From Allobosea sp. (GTDB lineage: Bacteria > Pseudomonadota > Alphaproteobacteria > Rhizobiales > Beijerinckiaceae): 64,000 bases of DNA. Positions 9,296 to 17,513 of the stretch are shown piece after piece. Each line of letters opens with the position of its first letter. Positions within the stretch are counted from its first letter, which is position 1. The DNA is taken from assembly GCF_017308075.1 (NCBI RefSeq), contig NZ_JAFKFX010000041.1, positions 37,260-101,259 on the forward strand. The letters run 5' to 3'. The position numbers and the translations under genes were made by a program. A model generated the notes under the pieces. That model did not search any database. It saw nothing but the letters and a program-made list of their open reading frames with translations, and was not told the origin of the DNA.

Positions 9296-9781
9296 TCCTC
9301 ACTCCCCTGATATGGCACTGGCTGGGCGAACCTCTTGATCGGGTCGTTCCCATGGAGGCGCTTCGGCCGCCAATCCGGGATGATGACCATATGGTGATCC
9401 TTTTGCCAACATTGCGCGGGAGCGCGCCTGCTGACGGCGTGTCCGCGCCGAAGCCGGGCGATACGCACCAAGGCGCCGCGTGCTCGCGCTTGCGTGGAAA
9501 GGCGGTCGAACGGGCCGACACGCCAAGGATAGCGCCGCTGGCCAACGTCTCGAAGCGCAGCGGCAGGTCGATCTTCGTCGCGCCAGCGGATATGCCAACC
9601 GAGAGCCCATGACCGTGATGGCTCGCCCGCAAATCGGGACTTGGTGACTAGCTTTGGGATTCCCTGCTGATCCGCCTTTTGGACAGGGCAGGCATAATCA
9701 GCGATGGGTCGCATGCGTGGTCGGTCGCTGCTACCGGTATCGTTGGATCCGCGGCGCGGTGGTACCGGCCCGGCAGGATAG
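9296..9781. other. Intergenic region between divergent genes
   Basis: These 486 bases separate the ApnO-like gene (minus) from the HdeD-like gene (plus). I see the near-palindrome at 9382-9399 and nothing else that I can support; open frames here lack ribosome sites and have no recognisable protein. Confidence 0.6.
9382..9399. promoter_or_regulatory. 18-base near-palindrome, candidate operator
   Basis: GATGACCATATGGTGATC is a palindrome with one mismatched pair around the perfect core ACCATATGGT (9386-9395). It lies about 87 bases upstream of the ApnO-like start and, on the minus strand, just downstream of a TTGGCA that could serve as a -35 element. GntR- or LacI-like regulators bind such short dyads; no candidate regulator other than the RpiR protein is near. 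Confidence 0.35.
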
Positions 9782-10354
9782 ATGGTGCAAATCATGGCGC
9801 AGCATTCAAGCAACAATTCCAGCCACAGCCTCGCCCGACTGGTTTCGGGCAAGCTGATCGCGCTGGGCATCGTCCTCATCGTCGCCGGGATCGCCGCGAT
9901 CGCGAGCCCGGCGCTGTCGACCATGGCCGTGACCCTGTTCCTCGGCCTGCTGCTCGCCATCGTCGGGGCGCTGAAGCTGTTCCATGCCTTCTCCATCAAG
10001 GAATGGGGCGGTTTTCTCTGGCAGCTGCTGATCGGGCTGGTCGAACTCCTCGGCGGACTTCTGGTCTATTTCAACCCGATGAAGGGGGCGATCGCCATCA
10101 CTCTGGTGATTGCGCTGGTGCTGATGGCGGAGGGCATCGCCCAGCTCGGCCTCGCGGTCAGGATGCGGGCGCAGAGCGGCGTCGTCTGGATGTTCCTGTC
10201 GAGCATCGTCACCATCATCGTCGGCGTCGCCCTGGCGATGCGGCTCCCTGCCGGCGGCATCTACACGCCCGGCACGCTGGTCGGCGTCTCGCTTCTCTTT
10301 GCCGGCTGGGCCTATATCGCGATCGCGCTCGCCACCAGGCGGGCGGCGGCCTGA
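9782..10354 (+). CDS. HdeD-like membrane protein (DUF308)
   Basis: An integral membrane protein of 190 residues with six predicted helices arranged as three DUF308 hairpins, after a polar N-terminus of about 24 residues. Small residues (GIVLIVAGIAAIASP; LVELLGGLLVYF) dominate the helices, as in HdeD, the acid-resistance membrane protein of enterobacteria. In alphaproteobacteria such proteins are common and their role is not established. A second in-frame ATG at 9794 is an equally possible start. It appears to be a single gene, followed by a large palindrome. Confidence 0.85.
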   Translation: MVQIMAQHSSNNSSHSLARLVSGKLIALGIVLIVAGIAAIASPALSTMAVTLFLGLLLAIVGALKLFHAFSIKEWGGFLWQLLIGLVELLGGLLVYFNPMKGAIAITLVIALVLMAEGIAQLGLAVRMRAQSGVVWMFLSSIVTIIVGVALAMRLPAGGIYTPGTLVGVSLLFAGWAYIAIALATRRAAA

Positions 10355-10412
10355 GCTCAGATCGCCGAGCGTTCTGCCGGACGCGAGCTGGCGATCCATC
10401 CCTTTGTTCAGT

Positions 10413-10461
10413 CATCGGGTCTGCCCGAAAAGTGGATTCCACTTTTCGGGCAGACCCGATG
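10413..10461. repeat. Perfect 49-base palindrome (23-base arms, 3-base loop)
   Basis: Arms 10413-10435 and 10439-10461 are exact reverse complements around ATT; the left arm begins CATCGGGTCTGCCCG and ends AAAAGTGG. The motif CTGCCCGAAAAGTGG is familiar as a dispersed intergenic palindrome in Hyphomicrobiales genomes, so this is probably one copy of a multi-copy repeat. It lies between two plus-strand genes, has no T-run, and could fold in RNA as a very stable hairpin. Confidence 0.9.
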
Positions 10462-10506
10462 CTCTAGCGCTCGGTCGGCAGCGGCAAGGTCTCGAAGGTT
10501 CAGGGC

Positions 10507-11994
10507 ATGCGTAGTTTCATCGGCAAGACGTTGAAGCGCGGGGGCGCCGTTCTCGTGATCGTCGCGCTGTCCCTGTTGGGCCTGCGCATTTACGACACCC
10601 AGAGGGGCGCGCCGCTGGAGCCCTGGCACACCTTCGTGCCGGAGGAACTCTCGATCAAGGAACTCGACCGCGCCGGCTGGGCCGACTATCTCAAGGCCGA
10701 GGACAAGGCCTTCGCCAGCGTGCGGGCCGAAGTCACGCAGAAGCTCGACCCGGAGGAGCGGGTCCCGGTCAACCGCTATTTCGACGGCAGCGCGATCCAC
10801 CCGGCCCATTTCAAGCAGGACTGGAACCGCTCCTATGTGATGGAGCCGGAAGGCAAGCCGGTCGGCGTCGCCGTCTTCCTGCACGGGCTGACGGATTCGC
10901 CCTACAGCCTGCGCCATGTCGCGCGGCAATATCGCGAGCGCGGCTTCGTCGCCATCGCCATCCGGTTGCCCGGGCACGGCACGGTTCCGGCGGGGCTGAC
11001 CGAGGTCGAATGGCAGGACTGGCTGGCGGCGACGCGCCTTGCCGTCAGGGAGGCGCGCAAGCGCGTCGATGCGGCCGCGCCGCTGCATCTGGTCGGCTTC
11101 TCCAATGGCGGGGCGCTCGCCCTGATGTACGCGCTGGAAGCGCTCGAGAACAAGGAGCTGGCGCGGCCGGAGCGGCTCGTGCTGATCTCGCCGATGGTCG
11201 GGATCACCGCCTTTGCGCGCTTCGCCGGGCTGGCGGGCCTGCCGGCGATCCTTCCGGCCTTCGCCAAGGCGGCCTGGCTCGGCGTGCTGCCGGAGTTCAA
11301 CCCGTTCAAATACAACTCCTTCCCGGTCAACGGGGCACGGCAGTCGCATCTCCTGACCCAGGCGTTGCAGCAGAAGATCGTCCGGCTGGCGCGCGAAGGG
11401 CGGTTGACGGAGCTCGCGCCGACGCTGACCTTCCAGTCGGTCATGGACTTCACCGTGAGCACGCGGGCGATCATCACCTCGCTCTATGCGCATCTCCCGG
11501 CCAATGGCAGCGAGCTCGTGCTGTTCGACCTCAACCGCTCGGCCAAGTTCGGGCCGCTCTTGAGCACCACTTCGGACACGCTGCTGACCCGAATCCTGCC
11601 GGCCTCGCCGCGGAACTTCCGGCTCACGGTGATCACCAATGCCAACGAGGCTTCCAGTGATGTCGTCGAGCGCGTGACGGAAGCCGGCGCCTCGACCGAG
11701 ACCGTGCGCGATCTCGGCCTGTCCTATCCCTTCGACGTGTTCTCGCTGTCCCATGTCGCGCTGCCGTTCCCGGTCACCGACTCGCTCTATGGGCTGAAGC
11801 CCGATCCGACGGAGGATTTCGGCATCAAGCTCGGCGCGGTCGCGGCGCGTGGCGAGCGCGGCACGCTGATCGTCAACCTGGATTCGCTGCTGCGGATGTC
11901 GTCCAATCCGTTCTTCCCCTATCTGATCGACAGGGTCGACGAAAAGCTGCGGGCGGGCTCTTCCGCAGCCACGGCGGTGCCGGCGAAGAACTAG
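10507..11994 (+). CDS. Membrane-anchored alpha/beta hydrolase
   Basis: A protein of 495 residues with a short basic N-terminus and one membrane helix at about residues 13-27, placing the hydrolase domain outside the cytoplasm or anchored to the membrane. The fold starts with VFLHGLTDSPYSL near residue 123; the nucleophile elbow GFSNGG puts the catalytic serine at 199. The acid and histidine are probably in the C-terminal half, the histidine perhaps in LSHVALPF. This resembles serine aminopeptidase/monoacylglycerol-lipase-like hydrolases with a large insertion and long C-terminus. The substrate is unknown; there is no operon partner. Confidence 0.8.
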   Translation: MRSFIGKTLKRGGAVLVIVALSLLGLRIYDTQRGAPLEPWHTFVPEELSIKELDRAGWADYLKAEDKAFASVRAEVTQKLDPEERVPVNRYFDGSAIHPAHFKQDWNRSYVMEPEGKPVGVAVFLHGLTDSPYSLRHVARQYRERGFVAIAIRLPGHGTVPAGLTEVEWQDWLAATRLAVREARKRVDAAAPLHLVGFSNGGALALMYALEALENKELARPERLVLISPMVGITAFARFAGLAGLPAILPAFAKAAWLGVLPEFNPFKYNSFPVNGARQSHLLTQALQQKIVRLAREGRLTELAPTLTFQSVMDFTVSTRAIITSLYAHLPANGSELVLFDLNRSAKFGPLLSTTSDTLLTRILPASPRNFRLTVITNANEASSDVVERVTEAGASTETVRDLGLSYPFDVFSLSHVALPFPVTDSLYGLKPDPTEDFGIKLGAVAARGERGTLIVNLDSLLRMSSNPFFPYLIDRVDEKLRAGSSAATAVPAKN

Positions 11995-12022
11995 AGCCAG
12001 TTTCGCTCGGGTTTGCTCGTCG

Positions 12023-12119
12023 TTCCGGACAAGCCGCGAAGCGCGCCCGGCTCCGGAAACCATCGTAGATCATCGATCCCCACGATGGATTCCGGTGTTC
12101 CGCTTCGCTCCAGCCGGAA
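12023..12119. repeat. REP-like hairpins between convergent genes
   Basis: Three imperfect hairpins lie between the convergent hydrolase and SLC13 genes: TTCCGGA (12023-12029) with TCCGGAA (12052-12058), CCATCGT (12060-12066) with ACGATGG (12082-12088), and TTCCGG (12090-12095) with CCGGAA (12114-12119). The TTCCGG/CCGGAA cores resemble the repeat at 3598. They may end transcription from both sides, although no T-run is present. Confidence 0.55.
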
Positions 12120-12154
12120 GGACGGTGCCAGCTGATTGGAACCTGCTGCAGCCT

Positions 12155-13966
12155 TCAGAAGCGCCAGACCAGCGGGACGTAGAAGACCGCGATGACGAAG
12201 AACCAGATCATCAGCGGCGTGCCGAGCTTCCAGTAGCTGTTGAAGCTGTAGCCGCCTGGGCCCATCACCATCATGTTGGTCGAGGTCGCGATCGGCGTCA
12301 GGAAGGAGGCCGCGCCGGCGACGCACAGGCTCATCAGGATCGGGCGCGGCGAGACGCCCATGCCGGATGCCGCCGCCATGGCGATCGGGATGACCAGCAT
12401 TGTCGTCGCGGTATTGCTCATGATCTGGCCGAGGCTGGCGGTCAGCACGAAGAGCCCGGCGAGGAAAACGGCCGGGCCGGCGCCGCCGGTCAGCGCGACG
12501 AGATGGTCGGCGACGAGTTGTGCCGCGCCGGACTGCACCATGGCGGTCGAGAGCGGCATCATCGCCCCGACCAGGATCACGGTCGTCCAGTTGATGGCAC
12601 GATAGGACTGCTCGACCGTGATCGTGCCAGCGAGGATCAGCAGGCCGGCGCTGACCAGCCCCGCCACGGCGGGCGGCACGATGCCGGTGGCGAGCATGAC
12701 GACGAGGCCGGCCAGCACCGTGACGGCGACGCCGGCGCCGGCGCCCATCGGTACGGCCTGGCGTCGGACGAGGTCGGGCGAGTTGACGACGAGCACGTCG
12801 GGATCTTCGAGATGCAGGTCGAGCGCCTTCCAGCTGCCTTCCAGCAGGATGGTGTCGCCGGCCTGCAGCACGTCTCCCGTTTCGAGATCGACACCGCCGC
12901 GCTGCACCGCCAGCACCACGAGGTCGCCGCTATCGGTGATCATGCCCGGGAACATCGGCCGGCCGATCAGGGCGGAGCGCGGCGGGATGACGACCTCGGC
13001 GAGGCCGGAGCGGCGGTTGAACAGGCTCGGCCCGGTTTCGTCCTCGGCCCCCTCCTCGCGCAGGGCGAGATGCTTCTCGGCGGCGAGATTGGCGATCGCC
13101 TCGGCCTCGCCCTTCACCAGGAGATAGTCGCCGACGGAAATGGTGGGTGCGCGCAAGGGCTTGCCGGTGGCGCCTTCCTGGACGGCGATCAGCTGGAGAC
13201 GCGGATCGCCGGTGAGATCGAGCTCGGTGGGCGCCTTGCCGTGATAGAGCGAGGTCGCGCGCACGCGCAGGCGGAAGACGCCGTCGCTGAGCCCGTAATG
13301 CTCGACCAGTGTCTGGGCGTGACGGCTGAAATCGGCGGGCAGCCGGGCGCTGCTCTGGGCCGGCAGCAGGTATTTTCCGAGCAGGAGGATGATCAGCATC
13401 GTGCCGGCGAGCAGCGGCAGGCCGACCAGCGCGAACTCGGCGAAGGCGAAGCCTTTCATGCCGGCATCCTCGAGCGCTTCCGAGACGAGGATGTTCTTCG
13501 GGGCGCCGGTCAGCAGCAGGTTCGAGCCGGCATGGGCGGCGAAGGCGAGCGGCATCAGGAGCTGCGAGGGCGACTGGCGCAGGCGGATCGCCGCCATCAC
13601 CACGACCGGCATCAGAGCCGCGACTGCCCCGCCGCCGCTGATCAGCGCGCTGAGACAGCCGACCGCCGCCATGATGATGATCAGCAGGCGAGTACGCTTG
13701 TTCTCGCCGGCCTTGGCGATGAGGAGCTGCCCGGCCCAGGCGGTGACGCCGGTCTTCTCCAACGCGGCGCTGACGATGAACAGGCTGGCGATGAAGAGCA
13801 CGGCGCGATCGCCGAAGCCGGCCATCGCCTGTTCGAGCGTCACCGCGCCGGTCGCCCAGAGCGCCAGCGCGGCACCGATGGCGACGATAATCACCGGCAG
13901 CCTGTTCCAGGCGAACAGGGCGATCGTGATCGCGGTGACGACGGCTGTGCTCTCGATCGGGGTCAA
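12155..13966 (-). CDS. SLC13-family anion permease with two RCK_C domains
   Basis: An inner-membrane transporter of 603 residues: a first membrane block (about 1-195), two cytoplasmic TrkA-C/RCK_C domains (about 215-300 and 325-400), and a second membrane block to the end. The GAVAALMPVVV and SNTATTMLVIP segments match the re-entrant regions of the DASS/SLC13 (ArsB/NhaD-like) fold. The RCK_C insert is seen in bacterial sulfate or dicarboxylate SLC13 proteins. It follows the Mrp-like operon by 36 bases on the same strand and may be co-transcribed. A close paralogue lies at 40156-41994. Confidence 0.88.
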   Translation of the reverse strand: MTPIESTAVVTAITIALFAWNRLPVIIVAIGAALALWATGAVTLEQAMAGFGDRAVLFIASLFIVSAALEKTGVTAWAGQLLIAKAGENKRTRLLIIIMAAVGCLSALISGGGAVAALMPVVVMAAIRLRQSPSQLLMPLAFAAHAGSNLLLTGAPKNILVSEALEDAGMKGFAFAEFALVGLPLLAGTMLIILLLGKYLLPAQSSARLPADFSRHAQTLVEHYGLSDGVFRLRVRATSLYHGKAPTELDLTGDPRLQLIAVQEGATGKPLRAPTISVGDYLLVKGEAEAIANLAAEKHLALREEGAEDETGPSLFNRRSGLAEVVIPPRSALIGRPMFPGMITDSGDLVVLAVQRGGVDLETGDVLQAGDTILLEGSWKALDLHLEDPDVLVVNSPDLVRRQAVPMGAGAGVAVTVLAGLVVMLATGIVPPAVAGLVSAGLLILAGTITVEQSYRAINWTTVILVGAMMPLSTAMVQSGAAQLVADHLVALTGGAGPAVFLAGLFVLTASLGQIMSNTATTMLVIPIAMAAASGMGVSPRPILMSLCVAGAASFLTPIATSTNMMVMGPGGYSFNSYWKLGTPLMIWFFVIAVFYVPLVWRF

Positions 13967-14002
13967 ATCGGGTCCAGTTCTGTACTTGCTCTGCGCGGTC
14001 CG

Positions 14003-15634
14003 TCAGGCCTGGAGCATCAAGGCGCCGCCGATGAGGATGGCGAGCGCCAGCAACAACAGCCCGGCCACCGGCCAGCGGCGCAGATGAGCATCGGCCCGCT
14101 CGACGAAAGCGGCAAGACGGGCAATGGCGGGCGTCCCCGCTTCGGCGAGGACGACGATATCGCCTTCCGGGATGGCTCCCTGCAGGCGCTCAAAGCGCCT
14201 GACCAGCAGCAAGGCGAGGGTGCCGAGCAGCATCGGCCAGAGCAGCTTCCAGAGCGCGTCGGGCTGGATCAGGCTCGCCAGCGGCTCTCCGGAAATCGCC
14301 GGGTAGAGCGACCAGGGCAGGATCAGCGAGGCGGCGGCGACCGCGAGCCAGGGGACGAGCTGTCCAGCCGGTGCGATGGAGGCGGGATTGTCCCTGACAT
14401 CGCGGGCGACAATCAGGGTGAAATGCAGCATCAGCATCGTGCTGCCGGCGCCGGCCAGCGCCATGGCGTGGCTGACGAGCCCGTATCCGAGCATCGGCTT
14501 GCTAGCGAGCTTGGCCAGCGCGCCACTGGTCAGCGGCATGCCGCCGAGGCTGAGCGCGAGGACGGCGGTCAGCAGGAGCATCGGCCTCAGCCGCTGCCCG
14601 CCGGTCGCGGCGAGGACACCGACCGCGAGGAAGAGCGCGCCCTTCACCAGCGTGTGATGAACGGCGTAATAGGCGACGAGGCTGGTCGCGCCCGGGTCGG
14701 CGTTCTCCAGCCCGGTGCCGAGCAGTACGGCGAGCAGGCCCATCTGGCTGACCGTGGAGTAGGCCAGGATGGTCTTGGCGCGGGTCTGGGTGACGCCGAC
14801 GATCGCCGCGTAATAGGCGGTGACGAAGCCGGCGCCGATCAGCAGCGTGCCCCAGAAGGGCAGGCCGGCCTCGAAGGGCAGGAAGCGGATCAGCCCGATC
14901 GCGCCGGCCTTGACCACGACGCCGCTGAGCACCGCCGAAGCCGGCATCGGCGCCGCCGGATGGGCGAGCGGCAGCCAGACATGCAGCGGGACGAGGCCGA
15001 GCTTCAGGGCGAAGCCGAGCACCAGCAGGGTGACGATCGCATCGCGCAGCGGCGCGGCGGGCAAGGTTGCGACCACGTCCCGGATCGCCGGGTTGGGGTC
15101 GGGATGGCCGGCGGCGAGCATAACGAAGGCGAGCAGCAGGAAGGCCTCGGCGAGCAGCGCCAGCACGACATAGACGGTTCCGGCCCGGTGGGCCCGCGCG
15201 GTCTGCTCATGGACGATCAGCCCGTAGGCAGCGAGGCTCGCCAGGGTGAAGAGCAGGTAGAAATTGGCGATGTCGCGGACGATGAACAGGCCGAGGCTGC
15301 CGGCGAGGGTCAAGAGCCACCAGACCGCGAACCCGGCCCTGGCCGGATCGCTGCGCATATAGGAGGCGGCGAAGGCGCCGGCGGCGCTCCACAGCAAGGC
15401 GGCGCCGCCGAGCAGGATGGCGCCAGGGCGGTCGAGCATCAGCGACAGGCGCAAGGGCGGCGGGAACAGGGCCGAGGTCCCATCCGGCACCAGAAGCGCG
15501 GCGAGCAGCGCGGGGAGCGGTGCGAAGACGAGCAGGGACGGCGCCCGCGCCCGGAAACGGCTGGACAAGCAAAGGGCCGCTATGGCCAGCGGCAGCAGGA
15601 TGGTCGCGGCGAGGAGCGAGCCGGAGGCGGTCAT
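14003..15634 (-). CDS. Proton-translocating antiporter subunit, second MrpD-like (Glu lost)
   Basis: This NuoN/MrpD-like membrane protein has 543 residues and about 14 helices. The conserved lysine in LKLGLVPLHVWLP (residue 211), the lysine in VVVKAG and the one in HHTLVKGALF are present, but the glutamate expected in helix 5 is Thr130 (NFYLLFTLASL). It overlaps the preceding antiporter gene by four bases and is the last Mrp-like gene of the operon. It may replace the NuoL-like N-terminal domain of MrpA in this complex. The ATG at 15634 is chosen for the overlap; the frame is open further upstream through the neighbouring gene. Confidence 0.88.
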   Translation of the reverse strand: MTASGSLLAATILLPLAIAALCLSSRFRARAPSLLVFAPLPALLAALLVPDGTSALFPPPLRLSLMLDRPGAILLGGAALLWSAAGAFAASYMRSDPARAGFAVWWLLTLAGSLGLFIVRDIANFYLLFTLASLAAYGLIVHEQTARAHRAGTVYVVLALLAEAFLLLAFVMLAAGHPDPNPAIRDVVATLPAAPLRDAIVTLLVLGFALKLGLVPLHVWLPLAHPAAPMPASAVLSGVVVKAGAIGLIRFLPFEAGLPFWGTLLIGAGFVTAYYAAIVGVTQTRAKTILAYSTVSQMGLLAVLLGTGLENADPGATSLVAYYAVHHTLVKGALFLAVGVLAATGGQRLRPMLLLTAVLALSLGGMPLTSGALAKLASKPMLGYGLVSHAMALAGAGSTMLMLHFTLIVARDVRDNPASIAPAGQLVPWLAVAAASLILPWSLYPAISGEPLASLIQPDALWKLLWPMLLGTLALLLVRRFERLQGAIPEGDIVVLAEAGTPAIARLAAFVERADAHLRRWPVAGLLLLALAILIGGALMLQA

Positions 15635-17166
15635 GGCGCCACCGCCGTCGCAAGGCCGGAGCGGCCGATCTGCAGGAGACCGAAGGGCTCGAGCGGGATG
15701 AAGCCGAGCAGGACTGCCGCCACGGCGAGGGCGAGCGCCGTCATCTCGAGACGTCGCGGGATCGGCCTTTGCACGGCGAGCGGCGTGGCGGGGCTGGCGA
15801 GGGCGGTGTTGATCACCCGGAAGACATAGCCGCCGGCGAGCAGGCCGCCGGCCAGGATGGTGGCGGCCAGCCAGGGATGGCCGTTGATCACGGCCGCGGT
15901 CAGCAGCAGGCATTTGGCGATGAAGCCGCCGCTCGGCGGAATGCCCATCAGCGAGAGGCCGGCGAGGCCGAAGGCGGCGGCGCTGAGCGGCAGGGCGCGG
16001 CCGAAACCGCCGAGACCGGCGATGCGGTCATGGCCGAAAGCCTCGGCGACGACGCCTGCCGCCAGGAACATCGCGGCCTTGGCGAGCGCATGCGAGACGA
16101 GCTGCAGCGTGCCGCCGGTCCAGGCGATGGTCTCCCAGGGCGGTGTCCCTTCCGGGCCCGAGGCGAGCGGGAAGACGATGAACAGATAGCCGATCTGCGC
16201 CACCGTCGAATAGGCGATCATCAGCTTCAGCCGCGCCTGCCTGAGCGCCATGACGCTGCAGAACAGGATGGAGGAGGCTCCGAGCACGGCGAGGAGCTGT
16301 CCGGCGAAGGCGGCCGCCTCAGGCGGCGCGACATCGAGCACGAGACGCAGGATCAGGAAGACCGGCGCCTTGATCACCAGCGCCGAGAGCACGGCGCTCG
16401 CGGCCGCCGGAGCCCCCGCATGGGCGGGCGGCAGCCACAGATGCAGCGGGAACAGCGCCGCCTTGGCGAGCAGCCCGGCGATCATCAGCGCCAGCGCGAC
16501 CGACAGGGCCGGGCCGCCATCGCCCAGCCCGGACAGGATCCTGATGTCGAGCGTGCCGAAGGCGCCATAGATCAGGCCGACGCCGAGCAGATAGAGCAGC
16601 GATCCGAGCAGCGCGAACATCAGATAGCGCAGCGCCGCCGCCATGGTCTCGGCCCGGCCATCGAGGCAGACCAGCGGCACGGCGGCGAAGGTCAGCAGCT
16701 CCAGCGCGACATAGAGGTTGAACAGGTCCTCGCCGAGGAAGACGGTGTTCAGCGCGCTCCAGGTCGCGAGCAGCAGGGCCCAGAAGGTCGTCGCCGCCCG
16801 GCCATCGCGGGTCTCGGGCGAAAGATCCTGCATACCTCGCGCGAACAGGCCGGTTGCCGAGATCACCAGCGCGGTCATCGCGATCAGCGCGGCGGAAAGC
16901 CCGTCGGCGCGCAGGGCGATGCCGAGCGGGGGCTGCCAGCCGCCGACGACATAGGTCAGCGCATCGCCGGTGCGCAGGAGTTCGGCGAGGATCGCGATAG
17001 CGACGGCAAGGCCCGCGGCCATGCTGGCGAGGGCAACCTGCCTCGCGCGGCGCGGCGCGAACGCCAGGATCGCCAGCACGCCGATGACCGGCAAGGTCAG
17101 CGCCAGCACGAGCAGATAGCCGCCCGGGGTCGCGACATGGACAGGGGCGAGGGCGAGCGGCGTCAT
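15631..17166 (-). CDS. mnhD: Monovalent cation/H+ antiporter subunit D (MrpD/MnhD-like)
   Basis: A membrane protein of 511 residues of the NuoL/M/N-MrpD family with about 14 helices. Key charged residues are present: Glu156 in NLYVALELLTF (helix 5), Lys235 in AKAALFPLHLWLPPAH (helix 7), the lysine in VIKAPVF and one in SHALAKAAMF (helix 12). These form the proton path in this family. It overlaps the MnhC-type gene upstream and the second antiporter subunit downstream by four bases. The start at 17166 matches the overlap; longer upstream frames are shadows. Confidence 0.9.
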   Translation of the reverse strand: MTPLALAPVHVATPGGYLLVLALTLPVIGVLAILAFAPRRARQVALASMAAGLAVAIAILAELLRTGDALTYVVGGWQPPLGIALRADGLSAALIAMTALVISATGLFARGMQDLSPETRDGRAATTFWALLLATWSALNTVFLGEDLFNLYVALELLTFAAVPLVCLDGRAETMAAALRYLMFALLGSLLYLLGVGLIYGAFGTLDIRILSGLGDGGPALSVALALMIAGLLAKAALFPLHLWLPPAHAGAPAAASAVLSALVIKAPVFLILRLVLDVAPPEAAAFAGQLLAVLGASSILFCSVMALRQARLKLMIAYSTVAQIGYLFIVFPLASGPEGTPPWETIAWTGGTLQLVSHALAKAAMFLAAGVVAEAFGHDRIAGLGGFGRALPLSAAAFGLAGLSLMGIPPSGGFIAKCLLLTAAVINGHPWLAATILAGGLLAGGYVFRVINTALASPATPLAVQRPIPRRLEMTALALAVAAVLLGFIPLEPFGLLQIGRSGLATAVAP

Positions 17167-17513
17167 GACTCGGCTCGCGGTGTTTCGCCGGCCGCCGGCG
17201 GCTCCAGGCTTTCGCGGCCGGTCAGATCGAACAGACGCCGCAGCAGCGCCACGGCGAGCGCGCTCGCCGAGAAGGCGACGACGATGCCGGTGATCACCAT
17301 GGCCTGCGGGACGGGGTCGCCCGGCAGGCCGGCCGCGGCGCCGCGGCGTGCCACCGCCCCGAAGACCATGAAGATGCCGGCGCCGAGGATGTTGAAGCCG
17401 ACCAGCCGGCGCAGCAGGCCGGGATGGGCGATCACGACGAACAGGCCGATGCCGGCGAGCGCCGCGCCGCACAGGCCGAACAGGGTGGCGGTGTCGGAGA
17501 TGGCGGAGCTCAC
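17163..17513 (-). CDS. mnhC: Monovalent cation/H+ antiporter subunit C (MrpC/MnhC-like)
   Basis: A NuoK-like membrane protein of 116 residues with three helices; the middle one reads VGFNILGAGIFMVFGA and the third PQAMVITGIVVAFSASALAV. PQALVLTGIVI-type segments are diagnostic of MrpC/NuoK. The start is a GTG at 17513 that overlaps the stop of the preceding gene (GTGA). MrpC sits between MrpB and MrpD in the complex as in complex I, and the gene order here agrees. Confidence 0.9.
   Translation of the reverse strand: MSSAISDTATLFGLCGAALAGIGLFVVIAHPGLLRRLVGFNILGAGIFMVFGAVARRGAAAGLPGDPVPQAMVITGIVVAFSASALAVALLRRLFDLTGRESLEPPAAGETPRAES

Noticed and set aside
12095-15829. A very long open frame (1244 codons) on the plus strand
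   Set aside because: It runs antiparallel to the SLC13 and Mrp-like genes, is low-complexity and rich in Arg, Gln, Gly, Asp and His, and has no recognisable domain. It is an artefact of GC-rich codon use on the other strand.
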